A DNA stretch of 64,000 bases from Oscarella lobularis. Lineage: Eukaryota > Porifera > Homoscleromorpha > Homosclerophorida > Oscarellidae. The stretch spans positions 930,001 through 994,000 of the forward strand of contig NC_089192.1 in NCBI RefSeq assembly GCF_947507565.1, read 5' to 3'. This document shows positions 1 to 11,600 of the stretch, in pieces; the first letter of the stretch is position 1, and every line of letters begins with the position of its first letter. The notes under the pieces are model-generated. The model was given only the letters and a program-made list of their open reading frames with translations, ran no database searches and was not told the DNA's origin. The position numbers and the translations under genes are program-made.

Positions 1-2190
1 CATGTCTCTCTACCTATTGTGCCTCTAATAGACATCAACAAGCTGGCAAGCACAAGTGCATTCCTGCAAAAAGAATTATCAGACAAGTTCTACTAGTTTT
101 ATCTAGGCTTGCAATTTGACCGGGCTTACTGTCAACAGGCTATCTGCAATCCTACACGGTTAGAATTTCCTGGCTTGGCATATCAAAAAAATTAAAATAG
201 TTGCAACCCAGAACAAGCTTGCTAACGTCTCGACGTCCTGATTCCACCAAGGTATGGGACCTCGCCGGATACTGGAGGCATTTGGGTGGAAATTTTACGT
301 CGCTTCCGGAATATTTTAAATCAAACGGATACCGAACAGCTGGAATGGGCAAAGTCGATACCACTTACATAACTAAAGCATCAAATATATACCTATAGCC
401 TTATTTAAGGTTTATCATGATAACCAGATTCGTGAAGATGTTCCTTATTCGTGGACTGAGCCATACTTTCACGCTCCAGCACAAAGTCTATAAAACTGAA
501 TTAGGTTGCTGTACGTCGTTTATAGAACGCGAACTCTAGGAAGGTACGGTTGCTGCGGAAATCGTACTAGCAGTTGGTGGGCAGTAGACAACAGCGTTGA
601 ACTTCCAGATGAACAAGTCGAAAATAAATAAGATTTTGCTATAAATTTGAATGAGTTATACTTCTAGATTGCCCAACACGCAGTCGAGACGTTGCAGATG
701 CTGAAGAACGCTCAAAATTCAAAAAATGAAACAAAACCCTTCTTTGTTGCAGTTGGCTTGTAAGAAGAAAAAACTCTAAGACGAAGATCGGTTTTACTAT
801 ACAGCCCTTTTAGTCGTAAACCCCACTTGCCCTTTTTTGCTCCTCAGAAGTTCTACGACTTGTATCCTGAAGGATCCGTGCCGCTTGTGCCTAATAGATA
901 TCGACCCAAGGTGCATGATAAAGCGGAGAACCGTCTAATTTTTATACGTATTTACCTCGTTTGCAGAACATGCCCGAAGTTGCGTGGAATCCCTTGGAAG
1001 GACTTCGATTTTGGAACGATTTCAACTCGTTGAACGTTTCCTATCCCGACGGACTTTGTCCCGACGAGGAGCAGCTTAAATTGAGAAGAGCATATTACGC
1101 TTGCGTGTCGTACATGGACGCTCAGGTCAGCTCAAAATCTGCGCGGAGACAAATGATCACGCATGCATTTATATTAGGTTGGAAAAGTTCTGTCTGAGTT
1201 GGAATCGCTTGGACTTGAAAACGACACCATTGTCATATTTTGGGGAGATCACGGTACATACTCTATTAGATGCGTGTAACTGCGTATCAATTATTTTCTC
1301 AGGATGGCAGCTGGGAGAGCACGGAGAGTGGGGTCAGTAAATTCTATTGACATACGCTCTGACGTGGCATTACTTCAAACTGAAGGGAAATATACCAATT
1401 GGGAGATGGGGACCCACGTGCCCTTGTTCTTCCGCGTACCCGGCATGAAAACGGCGGGTCAGCGAACGAGTGCATTCGTAGAATACGTCGATATTTTCCC
1501 TTCTCTCGCTGATGCCGCTGGTAAGGCTATGCACACAAACAGGGAGTTGGCCTGACGAACTATTAATTAATTATTAATTAAAGGCCTACCTGTACCACCT
1601 CAGTGTCAACCTAATATGCAAGAAGCAACGTGTACAGAAGGTGTTAGCTTTCTACCACTGACAGAAAATTCGACAAGAAAATGGAAAACTGCTGGTATTG
1701 TATATAAATCACATATCCTCTAACGCTTTTGCTTTTAAAACAAAGCGTCACTGTTTAGCTTTCAGCCAATATCCTAGACCAAGTGTAAGGGGAACGCTGG
1801 CTGAAAGGAGATACTGCGGGGCGAGTTGCAACCCGAGCTACTGTGACACAATGGGATACACAATGAGAACATATCAATATCGTTACACAGAAGTATACAT
1901 ATTGGCTTTGCTAATAACTTTGATGTACATGCATCGATTTTTATTTAGTGGATTCCATTCAATGCAACAACAGGATCTGTCCACTGGGATCACCCGCGCG
2001 CTGTCGAATTGTATGACCATCAATCGGATGAAGGAGAAAATGATAACATTGCGGTACCTTTTATGATAAAAAAGAAGGGTGTTTTGTTAATAATTTTTTC
2101 CGTATATAGTCCTCAGCGAACAAGTCTCTCCTTTCCCAGTTGGCGCAAGAATTGCGATCAGGATGGAGAGCTCATCTACCTCCTTTTTAA
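1..2190 (+). CDS. IDS: Iduronate-2-sulfatase-like, 5'-partial (copy 1)
   Basis: Lysosomal-type sulfatase expected to remove 2-O-sulfate from iduronate in heparan or dermatan sulfate. The 5' end lies left of the window. Fifteen exons keep one frame: ..55, 107-158, 212-353, 410-485, 540-616, 668-759, 814-910, 967-1125, 1178-1253, 1303-1332, 1386-1520, 1584-1694, 1759-1892, 1949-2053, 2110-2190. The formylglycine signature CNPTR is split by an intron and followed by [11 protein letters not shown]-type blocks [26 protein letters not shown] and MGYTMRT follow, and the protein ends HLPPF-stop. At first sight it looks frameshifted; splicing removes every stop. It lies in the same orientation as the complete paralogue at 27915-30103. 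The family is clear; strict IDS orthology is not. Confidence 0.85.
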
Positions 2191-2712
2191 AATTCATTTC
2201 AGTGTGTGCATGTGTTTGAATCTACACTTGCTTTTCACGCAGTTCGTACGTAATTTGCTTGTTTTGCCCTCTATCTGGGTGCATCTTAATTAGCTGGTGG
2301 GTCTATCCGGGGACGCTTAGCAAACCTCATATGTATTGCCTTAGGATCCTAAAGAAACATCCGTGCGTTTCAGTCCTTTGACCTGACAGCCCGTGACTAG
2401 CCTATTGAAGGTGAGAAGAACATTAGAGACAAGGATATCAATTGGTCATCTTCTTGTGAGAGTTTTTATTACGTAATCAACGTTGTGTTGAGTCCGATCA
2501 GTATCGATGTTCGCAGTTAGTTGTTGTAAGCGAGTCAGGAGTTTCAGTAGACCGAGTAGTTCCTAAATCATATAGAAGTCTTGCGATTATTCTCTCAATA
2601 CATGCCATGGGCTACTGTACGTCAGGGGTCGGGCCGTGCGAGTGCATGGCATACCAACCCTTCATGCATATTCAGCTAGTAATGATTAGATCTGATATAT
2701 ATATTTAGAACA
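2191..2712. other. Intergenic region before the receptor kinase
   Basis: About 520 bp between the sulfatase stop and the kinase start. I see no coding frame, RNA gene or repeat. An AT-rich run (around 2690-2706) lies just before the kinase ATG and may be a core promoter or 5' UTR. Confidence 0.5.
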
Positions 2713-5700
2713 ATGATATTTTTTATCACGCTGTTCTCCTGCTGGATTGTACTCTCTTGCGCCAGTTCCAAGTATAACACGTTTTCAGGAATACCAGCGT
2801 CTCGCGATAAATTTCCGTCGAGTTCTAAATTTGCAACGACAGGAATTGAAATGAAGGATCATCTGGGCTATGTTAGAGAGTTCGTCTGGTATCAAGATCT
2901 CTATTCAAGTACCTCTTGGCTTTACTCCCATCAGACGGCTTCGTGGGAGAGTCATCAATTGAACTTTCCTCATCTGAAAGTCAATCCTGGTCGATCTTTG
3001 CATACCACGTTTTTGAGTCTCTGCCTACACCAGGCTGTTTTGATTGAAACGTTTACTGATTCCGTTGCCCTTCATCACTTTGCTTCCGCTACAAAGACGT
3101 GGAACTCTTCTCGAGTGACTGGTTCGTTCCAAGGCTCCTTTTCAGTCGTTCTATCAAACGCGACAAACTGTAAATGCCACGAAACGATTCTCTTTCTAAG
3201 TAAAGATGAAGAGATATTTTACGAATTCATGTGTCAAGATAAAGTTTACTCCGTCAAAAGAATAGCGGACCACACGCTTTCGCAAAATATGTCTTTAGAC
3301 TATCAAGCAGCGTCTTTTCGCAGAAGAACTTTTACTGTTTTCGTAAGGAATACAAGCCTAATCCAGTATCATTACTTTTCGAATCAATTTTCAAAATTAA
3401 AAGTTCCTGACACTTGCCATCCTTCAAATGCTCACTACGTACCAACCTACGACAAACTAACAAAGAGCAAAATCATTTTTCTATTCGAAAATTTTTTTCA
3501 GACTCTGAAGTGTGCTTTTTCCCTCAATCTGAAAACACAGCTATTTCAGCCAGTAAAAGTGATTCTCGCTAATAATTCAAAAACTCCAACGGACTGTCTA
3601 GAAAAAAGAACGAAATGTCAGATCATTTCAAACGGTGAAGAAAGTCGGTTTTTCATTGTTCAAACAGCAGCGAATTTTAGCTACGTTGTTTACGTCATTC
3701 AACAAATTGGCGTTGACACTTGGGAGATTACAAATAGTTCCACTCAAGCAAAGATGACTACTAGTGAAAACATCAAACCAATTCCTTGCAGTGGTCCGCA
3801 CGCCACGTTAACTTTTGAAATACCACTCAACAGAATTTCTGTTTTAGACAGCAAACAGCTCACGTGGCATCAAAAGCTCCTAAGCAATTCGAAATCTCGT
3901 TTCTCGTCGCTTTATAAGCCAATCAGCGTTGTTCACAGCTCAGCAAAGAACTCCTGTTTCATTCTGACTGAAAATTCGCTCGATCAGTACAACTACTACA
4001 CCGGCGACTGGTCAACGTATAAGTTACGAGATTTGGTGCTGCAAGACAACAGTGTGGAATCTCTTTCTTACGACTACCACATGAGCAAATCAAATTCACA
4101 TAACTTGATTGCGTTCGGAGGCTTCAATGTCACTTCTGCAAAATTTGTGTCTTCGCTGCAGAAGTGTAGCGACGTTCTGATTCCAACGGCGGCGAAATGT
4201 CGACAAATAGATCGTACCAACCCAGTGCCCAGAGCAAGTGCGTCAATATCCGCTTACGGCGACGTTCTTTTTGTCTATGGAGGTCTAACGCACATCGCTA
4301 ACGACACCATTCGTAGCGAACTCGTTTATCGGAAGAAAGTGAGAATTTTGTTCGATTTCTGGATTTATAACTTCACAAGCAAGGTCTGGGCAGAACAGAA
4401 GTGCGACGTGAAGTTGGCGCATCATTTTGTCGCCAAAACAAGCGACTCCTTTGCAATTTATGGATTGTGCAACAAATTTACCACACTCACAGACGTTTTC
4501 AATTCTAACTATTCTCGCCACGCTGCGAACGGATATACGATGATCGACGCATCTTTCTGCTTATACGTGTACTTCATCAAAGAACGCATTTGGAGCAAAG
4601 TGGCAACACTGGTCCAAGATTTTGTCGTGACCACACCAAAAGGACCAGCATCGATTTCCTATTCGCTCTTCTCCGTCGGTTTTACTCGCTTAGCATTTAC
4701 GTCTTACCAATCAAAGAAAACGCAAGCAACACTGTCGTCGGTTTACATCACGCCCGGCTGCAAGGTCGGGTATACGTCACTGAACGCTCTCACAATGCCA
4801 TGTACGCCATGCAAAAAGGGAACTTTTTCTAGCGTAGAAGGCAGCAAGAATTGCACATCTTGTCCTGAAGGAACGACTACAAGTGGTACTGGAGCAACGA
4901 GCAAGCGAGATTGTGCTGTCTGCAAAAATGACGGCTACTGTTTCAAAGGAGACTGCTTCGTTATGTTCGCTTCAACTCGCACGATTCGACAATGCACGTG
5001 TTATAGCGGTTTTTCGGGATCAAGATGCCGTTATAACGTCACTTTGAGAGCAAGTCTTGCGTCCTTCTTTTGCTGCCTTCTAGTTGTTTTGATCACGGCG
5101 GCGATTTTTGGCGTCATAAATTCGCGTAGAAGGAGACTTCTGCTATTGGAACAGGCAAACAAAGAAAAGGACCTTCTAAACAAAGCATGGAATGTTTCCC
5201 TGAAAGAAGTCGTCCTAGAAGAAGTGATAGGCAACGGAGGATTCGGAGACGTACATCGTGCCATATACAGAGAATCGATGCTCGTCGCAGTCAAAAAACT
5301 ATCGACTATTCACTTGGGTCTCGACGAAATAGAACGGGATTTTCTCAGAGAAATCGAATTTCTCAAAACGGTCAGACATCCGAACATCGTCCTCTTTCTG
5401 GGAGCCGGAAAAATGCCCATGGACGGTTGCCCCTTTCTTCTGCTCGAATTCGTTGCTCAGGGATCGCTAGGGAAAATTCTTCGCGACGACATCGAGCCTA
5501 TGAACTACATGAGAAAGCTACAGTGCGTCTATCAAGCTGCAAAAGCTCTCAATTATCTCCATCGAGAGCTAGACCCGCCCAGCACTCATCGAGACGTGAA
5601 GGCCGACAATCTGCTAGTGTCGGAGAATTGGGTCATAAAATTGGCCGATTTTGGCTTTGCTAGATTGGTGCAGAAGGAAGGCGTCGGGCAGAAGTTTATG

Positions 5701-6191
5701 AACGACAGAAAAAGTAGGACAAAGGCGGAAGGATGGTTCAAAAACAGCGATCTGATGGGACAAGAAATGAAGATGATGAGCAAAGGAATAGGAACGACAC
5801 TGTGGAATTCTCCAGAAGTATTGACTTGCAAAAGTTGCGGAACGGCATCTGACATTTATAGGTGAGAGCAAGTATTGAACAAAAGCATTACTCTCCGTAA
5901 TACTTACGTTTTAGTTTGGGCATGGTGATGGTCGAAGTGTGGACACGAAAACTTCCCTATCAGAACGAGATAGAGAACAAGGTATCTCGTCACCTCTTGG
6001 TTAGGAAAATCATCAAGGGGCTGAGACCGCGCGTCGATCAATTCTGTCCTGACGACTACGCGAGTCTCGTGAATTGGTGCTTGAATGAAAATGAAGATGA
6101 TCGTCCGAAGGCGAAGGAAGTTGTTGACAAATTGGAATCCATGATGGCTGAACTTGATGGATTTGAGACGGATCATTCACGTATGTTCTAG
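2713..6191 (+). CDS. Receptor-like protein kinase (TKL type) with kelch-like, Cys-rich and EGF ectodomain
   Basis: Predicted type I membrane kinase of 1141 residues from two exons (2713-5861, 5915-6191; the intron splits the Ser codon of SDIYSLG). Residues 1-18 look like a signal peptide. The ectodomain has glycosylation sites and kelch-like strands (LIAFGGFN, DVLFVYGGL), then a Cys-rich ephrin-receptor-like segment near 675-730 (CTPCKKGTFSS) and an EGF-like module near 735-775 ending GFSGSRC. A transmembrane helix is near 778-800. The kinase begins near 835: GNGGFG at 840-845, VAVK lysine 861, HRDVKADN with Asp 961, DFG Asp 979, then GTTLWNSPEV. The HRDVK loop marks a Ser/Thr or TKL-like kinase, not a classic tyrosine kinase. 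All but the last tenth is one exon, unlike its neighbours. Ligand and pathway are unknown. Confidence 0.85.
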
Positions 6192-6890
6192 TTTCAACTG
6201 AAACACCAGCTTCTCCTATAAATATAAAAACCGTTGCAACTAACTTTGACTGCTTTACGGGAAGAGGTGGAGGAATTAGCCCGTTCTCGAACTTTAGTCA
6301 TAGAGATGCTTTAGTATTGCTTGACTAGCGCAGGAGTTTCACGTAATTACGCCACAGACTAACGTTAGCACATCTGATTGGGTGCCCCAAAGGGGACCCC
6401 AACGCTAATTAAGCGTGATAGTGACTTTAGAATGCGTCTATGTGCGCGATTAGACCTGAAGAAAGCCGTAGCAACCCAAGTTACCCAATGGGTCGTAAAT
6501 CTACCCGGCCAAAAGGAGAAATGGGCCGTAGAAAACGAGGAAACGTTCCCTCACCGTCAATTGAGCCCTCTTCTTTGCCGCCTGGCCGCTGAAGCCAGGT
6601 AAATCCCACCAGATCCCACGGTCCGTCCAGAACCTTGAAGAATGTCACGTGTCTTTCAATAAGATGACTACATTTATTTGCAATCGCACAGGAGGAGGCT
6701 CCATATTCAGTTGACTGCCATCAGAGATAATCTGCCATCAACCCGGCTTCTTGTGCTCGCTTGGCAGATAGCCTATCAGCGACCGAGCCTAATAATTGTA
6801 CGTCATTATGTATTATCATTATCAAAATATGATCAGATCTGATGATTCTCAACGCATTACCGTCATCATTCCGACCGAAGCACAAAAAAA
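6192..6890. other. Intergenic region, no supported gene
   Basis: About 700 bp between the kinase stop and the 3' end of the opposite-strand zinc-finger gene. It must hold both 3' UTRs. A small G/C palindrome (GTGCCCCAAAGGGGACCC, around 6381-6398) is visible. The 74-residue open frame near 6378-6602 has no recognisable domain and I do not call it. Confidence 0.45.
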
Positions 6891-8289
6891 TCAAATCCTC
6901 TTCGTACCGCACTCGCAACAATATTTCGCATTGGGCACGGGATACTGCGTCCCGCACTCATAGCAAAACTTCGACATCCACCGACCCCCGTCACCGCCGC
7001 TCCCGCTCGCGCCCAGCACCGGATTCGACGTCGCTTGCCGAACCGGTATCCGACGTCGCGTCTCGCCGACGCGAGGACCCCCGGCGGGCGGACGCGGCTC
7101 GAATCGCCGTCCCGTCCCGTCCGACCCACTCGAACTGCCCCCACTCATTCTCCCGTCGTCGATCGACGCTCGCATGTAATTCAGCGCCACTCGCATGCCG
7201 TTGCTTCCGCCGGACGGCGTCGCGACGCGTTTCGGCTGCTGCTGTTCTCGGTGCATACCTGTCAGACGATGGCTCGACGTTAGGGTGCGCTGAGACGATT
7301 CCCTTGGGACTCCTCGACTCGTTGGCGGACGATTTGCCGACGTTTCTCTCTGTGATGAATACTGCTGCGGTTGCCTGATCCCCGACGCCGCCGCCGGCGA
7401 CTGCGACGTCATTGAATTCGATCGATTTCGAAGCATGGGTGGTTTATACTGCAAAATAGGCGAAGGCTTATTGAGACTGCTCTCTATAGACTAAGAGGAT
7501 TCTACTAGGGATCCTGTCTACCTGTTTTCTTCGATCCAGAACGTCCTTTGCGTTTTTCTTTGGAGTCGGTCTCACTCTCGCCTGCTGTTCTTTGCAGAAG
7601 GGCATGTGCCGTTTCGCCGCCTCCTCGTTGAATCGTCTCGTGCAGAAGGGACACTGAACGTAGTCGGGATTCTCGGCGGGCGGCGGCGGCGGCGGAAGCG
7701 GAGCGCCCGATTGGAGAGCGCGCGTCACTTCTCGACCGGCGCGAATAGCGGCAATGAAGTCTTCGTGTTTCTTTCTCCAGTTGCTTGAATTCGAATTTGA
7801 ATTCGAATTCGAAGTCGAAGAGGATCGGACAGCGCCGCCAGCCAAAGAGGAGGATGGGACAGCGCCACCAGCTGAAGAGTTCACCTTCTGCGCAAAAGAA
7901 AGTATTAATGAAAAAAAGCCTAAAAATCCAAGACCTGTCTATGCAATCATGTACACACAAATAAAACTCCTACGTCACCACAAACGTCTTCCTACGTTTA
8001 GCTTGGCTTTGCGCGCGGCTGCGGTGGACGGAGGCGGCGGTTTAACCTTCGTCGGCAAGCCAACGGCATCTCCGCCGACGAGGGCGGCGCGCTGCTTCGA
8101 CGAATCGAATACTCGGCGCTTTTGCTGTACTTTGGTGCAAATTCTCGCGTGCCTTTCCTAAATGAAGTCCACTCGATTGTCAGGTCGTTGAAAAAGGCCA
8201 GATTTCTTCTTCCTTACTAGCACGTCCGGACGAAAGGTGCGACCACACGATGCGCACGGTTGAAAATCGGTGTAGTCCGTCTGTTCCAT
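6891..8289 (-). CDS. ZC2HC1: ZC2HC1-type C2HC zinc finger protein
   Basis: 385-residue protein from four exons on the minus strand: 8289-8218, 8157-7996, 7887-7522, 7448-6891, all in frame. Exon 1 begins MEQTDYTDFQPCASCGRTF, the first zinc knuckle; exon 2 completes it with ERHARIC and an FDSSKQRA block. Exon 3 carries the SNWRKKHEDFI motif, a poly-Pro run and the second knuckle CPFCTRRFNEEAAKRHMPFC. The C-terminus KFCYECGTQYPV...CCECGTKRI is the family's closing Cys cluster. The order matches vertebrate ZC2HC1A/B (FAM164). Function in the family is poorly known. A short alternating Ser-Asn run sits before the WRKKHE motif. I cannot say whether it is closer to 1A or 1B. Confidence 0.9.
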
Positions 8290-8623
8290 GTCATCTAGGA
8301 AATCTGCGTAGGCGATACGCTTCTACACGCTTTCTGTTACCGTCCATGGCAATATCGAAGCGACTTTCGGCTAGCTAGAGCGAAACGAGTGAAGAGTTAC
8401 TGTGGTAACTCGTGTAAATATCCGGGGAAGCTTAATGAAAGTTTACGGCGTTGCTATTTTGCGCCAGTGCCAGATCCACGGGCCTAAGTAGCATACCGAT
8501 AGCCTGTAAGAAGGGCTTCTCTAAAACAAAGAGACCTATAGGTCATATGATAGTCTTTATTGGATGGCTTTTTATCAGCGTGAGTGACCGCCGTAAAAAT
8601 AACTTTAGCGCGCCTCGAAGGCG
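8290..8623. other. Divergent intergenic region (ZC2HC1 / TUBGCP5)
   Basis: 334 bp between two start codons pointing away from each other. It presumably holds both promoters. I recognise no specific site. Confidence 0.45.
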
Positions 8624-11600
8624 ATGGCTCGTCTTTCTGCGGAAATCCAACTGCTAACGTCGACGTTAGTAAACCAGATTACTGGCTTAGACGTGAGTTA
8701 TTCAGCCTGTGGAATTGTGGAGCTGAATAGGTCTTTGCAGGAGATCGATCCCAAGTTTGGCAGACTTCTTCATCACGCCAAGTCCAATTTGAGGTCTTCT
8801 GCCAGAGATATTGATACTAAATGCACGAGAACGTCTTTCTGCTCTAGATTTCATCGGTTTTTGACCGTTGATAGCACGAAAGTGAAGAGAACGATCGAAG
8901 GGTACGACAGTAGTAATATAAACAAACTGCGTTCACCTCGTTATATTCAGAATTTGCGAGAAGTTTTCTGTTCACGCTCAAGACGAAAAACGTCGAAAAT
9001 TCGAATGTCTCACCAACTCGTTCCTGACGTCAGAAATTCTAACAGAAAAATTTCCCAACGTGAATTTGCGTACAAGTACGAGTCGTATCTGGTCAAAGTC
9101 TTTGCGTTTTCTAGACCGATTCTCACTACGCAATTCTGTCTCTTCTCCTCCTCCTCTCTAATTCGCCGATTCACGCCGAATATAAAGAGAAGTTGGGTAA
9201 GTAAACAATATATTCTATAAAGAAATAGAAAGATGCACATTATTAGATGTTGTGGAAGAGAAAGATAGTGAATCGCCTACCATTGATTGGGCTAAAGAGC
9301 TTGCCGTCAATACAGCTGACTGGAACCTATTTGATCACGCAGATAATGGCGAGGTCAGTTCCAGCTTTTATCAACGTGTAAATCTGAATTATTTATTACA
9401 GGATTGGTCAGACTCGGACCCTGTAGGCATTGCAATAGTGTGAGATTATCTTCCTAGTCTAACACGTACTGTAGGAAATGACTGAAGAAATCAGTCGAGC
9501 TGAGCTGGCTTCCAGCATTCATCTCATGGCCTCTGAACATCTACGGAGACAAGAAGAGAGGCGTAAAGACGAGTCGAGAGTCGAAACGAACACTGAGACG
9601 GTGAGTGGGCGGGCTTTGCAATTACTACAAAGTCTAGTTGAGTGATTGTACTGTGAAACGTGCACAGTACCGGTTTTTATCATACCCTGTCCACATTGGT
9701 TAGGTAATTTGACGAGAAACGGGTCGAATAGTCTAGCTACGTAGCGTTTTCGTCGGATTGTTTGCGTATCACGTGCCACGTGCAACGCACGTTTGACTTG
9801 CCCGTTGTACGTAGCACCTTGATTTTGCTGACCAAGCGTATTGCCGTAACTGCGTTTGCGTTCGCTCTTCGCGTCCAAATAGCGACTGAATGTCTTTAGA
9901 ATAGACCCACAATGCATTTTGCGACCGATTCATCGCTTCTACTTCTCGTATTAGGCCATTTCGTAGCTACGTGATGATTGACGTCATGCGTTGCTCAATG
10001 TAGCGTGACAGGGCGTGTCTTGCGTACGTAGAACACATTCTTTGTCGTTTTTTCGGTTTTAAATTGATTTGCGGCAGAATTTCGTTTGTTTTTGTCGTCA
10101 GAAATGCATTTGCGGCCGATTGGCAGAGGTTTCGGCTCAAACGAGGCACTTTTTGTCAGTTTTTGATCGTGAATAGCTGCAGTCATTCGTCCCTAATCGC
10201 GCCTGAGTATAAATACCCAGCGTTTACAAGTACTAATCAGATGGAGCAGAGCAGAGCTCGTGGCTAGGATAGAAGGGAGGATGGTAACTCTCCCCAAGGT
10301 TTGAGTGCATCGATGACCCGGTGGTCGCCTCATTCCTCACTTGACAAGGGTGTAACTTGGCACGCCTTCCTAGTTCTCGCATCTCTCTCCCAGCTCCTGG
10401 GCACCTCTGTCACCGGATAAACCTCCATAGCACCGTCTTCCGCGGGGTTTGTGTCAAGTGTCGATGTTTTTTGGACTTTTTTTTACTTTTTTAAAGTTCT
10501 TTAAGCGAGAAGACGCGTTTTTGGCCTTTTTAAGGCGAAAAAACGCGTCTGAGCCCCCAAAAGGGGCCTCAGTTCAAAAGAGGCCCCAGTTTCAAAGTTT
10601 GTCCTGGAAACTGGCTTCTGAGCCTCCGCAGATACTTATGCTACAGCATACACATGCTTCCAGACTCTCTTCGCGGCAGAACCCTGTCTAAGTTTTGTCT
10701 CTGAGTACCGAGACATAGTTTTCGGGATGTAAAAAATTACTAACGGGCGTACCGGAAAAGTGGTGGGTAGTAGGCTCTCGCGACTGGGTCCCTCAGGTGT
10801 CCGATACATTGTAGTTGTGCACCTGGGTATTTGTTAAGGTCCTTCTCTTTTCGTTTCGGAGAAATTTGGATCTTTTCGTGAAACAGGATGTGACGTCACA
10901 GAAGTTTGGAATGCTGCGGTCAGAACGGATGGTGTCATGTTTTTCGGTACACCCGTTGTGAAAATGCGCTTACCTTTCGGTTTTTTCAAGGTCGTGCCGA
11001 TGTGCACTTACCGTTTGCGGCGTTCAGTTTGTTGTTCCGGAGCTTGGGCAAAGTGGTGAAAACTGACATAAGAAATATGTAAGGGATATGTGCCCGTGTC
11101 TGTCGGGCTTGGTTAGGTCAGTATCGCTCTTCATCATTTAATTCTATACGGGCGAGATGGCGTTGTGTCCGTCGCTGCAGCAGTTGAAGCGACGCTAAGG
11201 AGCTCAGCATTGTGACTCGCTGAAATGAGCGATGTGAATGAGGTGCGTGCGGTATTTTGTCTAGACGTGGTAGGGAGGCGTGACGGTATCAATTTTGAGA
11301 TCGATTACCACCACCATTTCTCGTGGGAGCGTGGTGAGTCGCCTAAACACTCACCATGGTACCAGTCAAAATAAGCGAAGCGCCTCTCCACCGTAGTCAA
11401 AATACCACGCGCCTCATTTGCCGCTCATTCAGAGTAAGCTAGTCACGCATGCTGTACTGCTTATCATAGCCTCTGCTGCTGCAGAAATGAACGCGCCGCC
11501 ATCGCCCATGATAGAATTTTTGAGCAACCTGAAGTACCTAACCAACCAAGCCCTCGACAGACACAAAAATCTCTGCCATATACATTATTTCAGTTGCCGC

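Noticed and set aside
1..2190. First sulfatase copy as a pseudogene with many frameshifts and stops
   Set aside because: All breaks coincide with GT-AG borders of short introns; after splicing one frame runs from the window edge to the stop with catalytic motifs intact.
5215..6191. Receptor tyrosine kinase
   Set aside because: The catalytic loop is HRDVKADN, not HRDLAARN/HRDLRAAN; Lys two residues after the Asp is typical of Ser/Thr and TKL kinases.
6378..6602. 74-residue ORF in the intergenic region
   Set aside because: No domain, no splice context, no similarity I recognise; likely chance.
9519..9917. 132-residue minus-strand ORF
   Set aside because: Overlaps a TUBGCP5 coding exon and its intron on the other strand and shows no domain.
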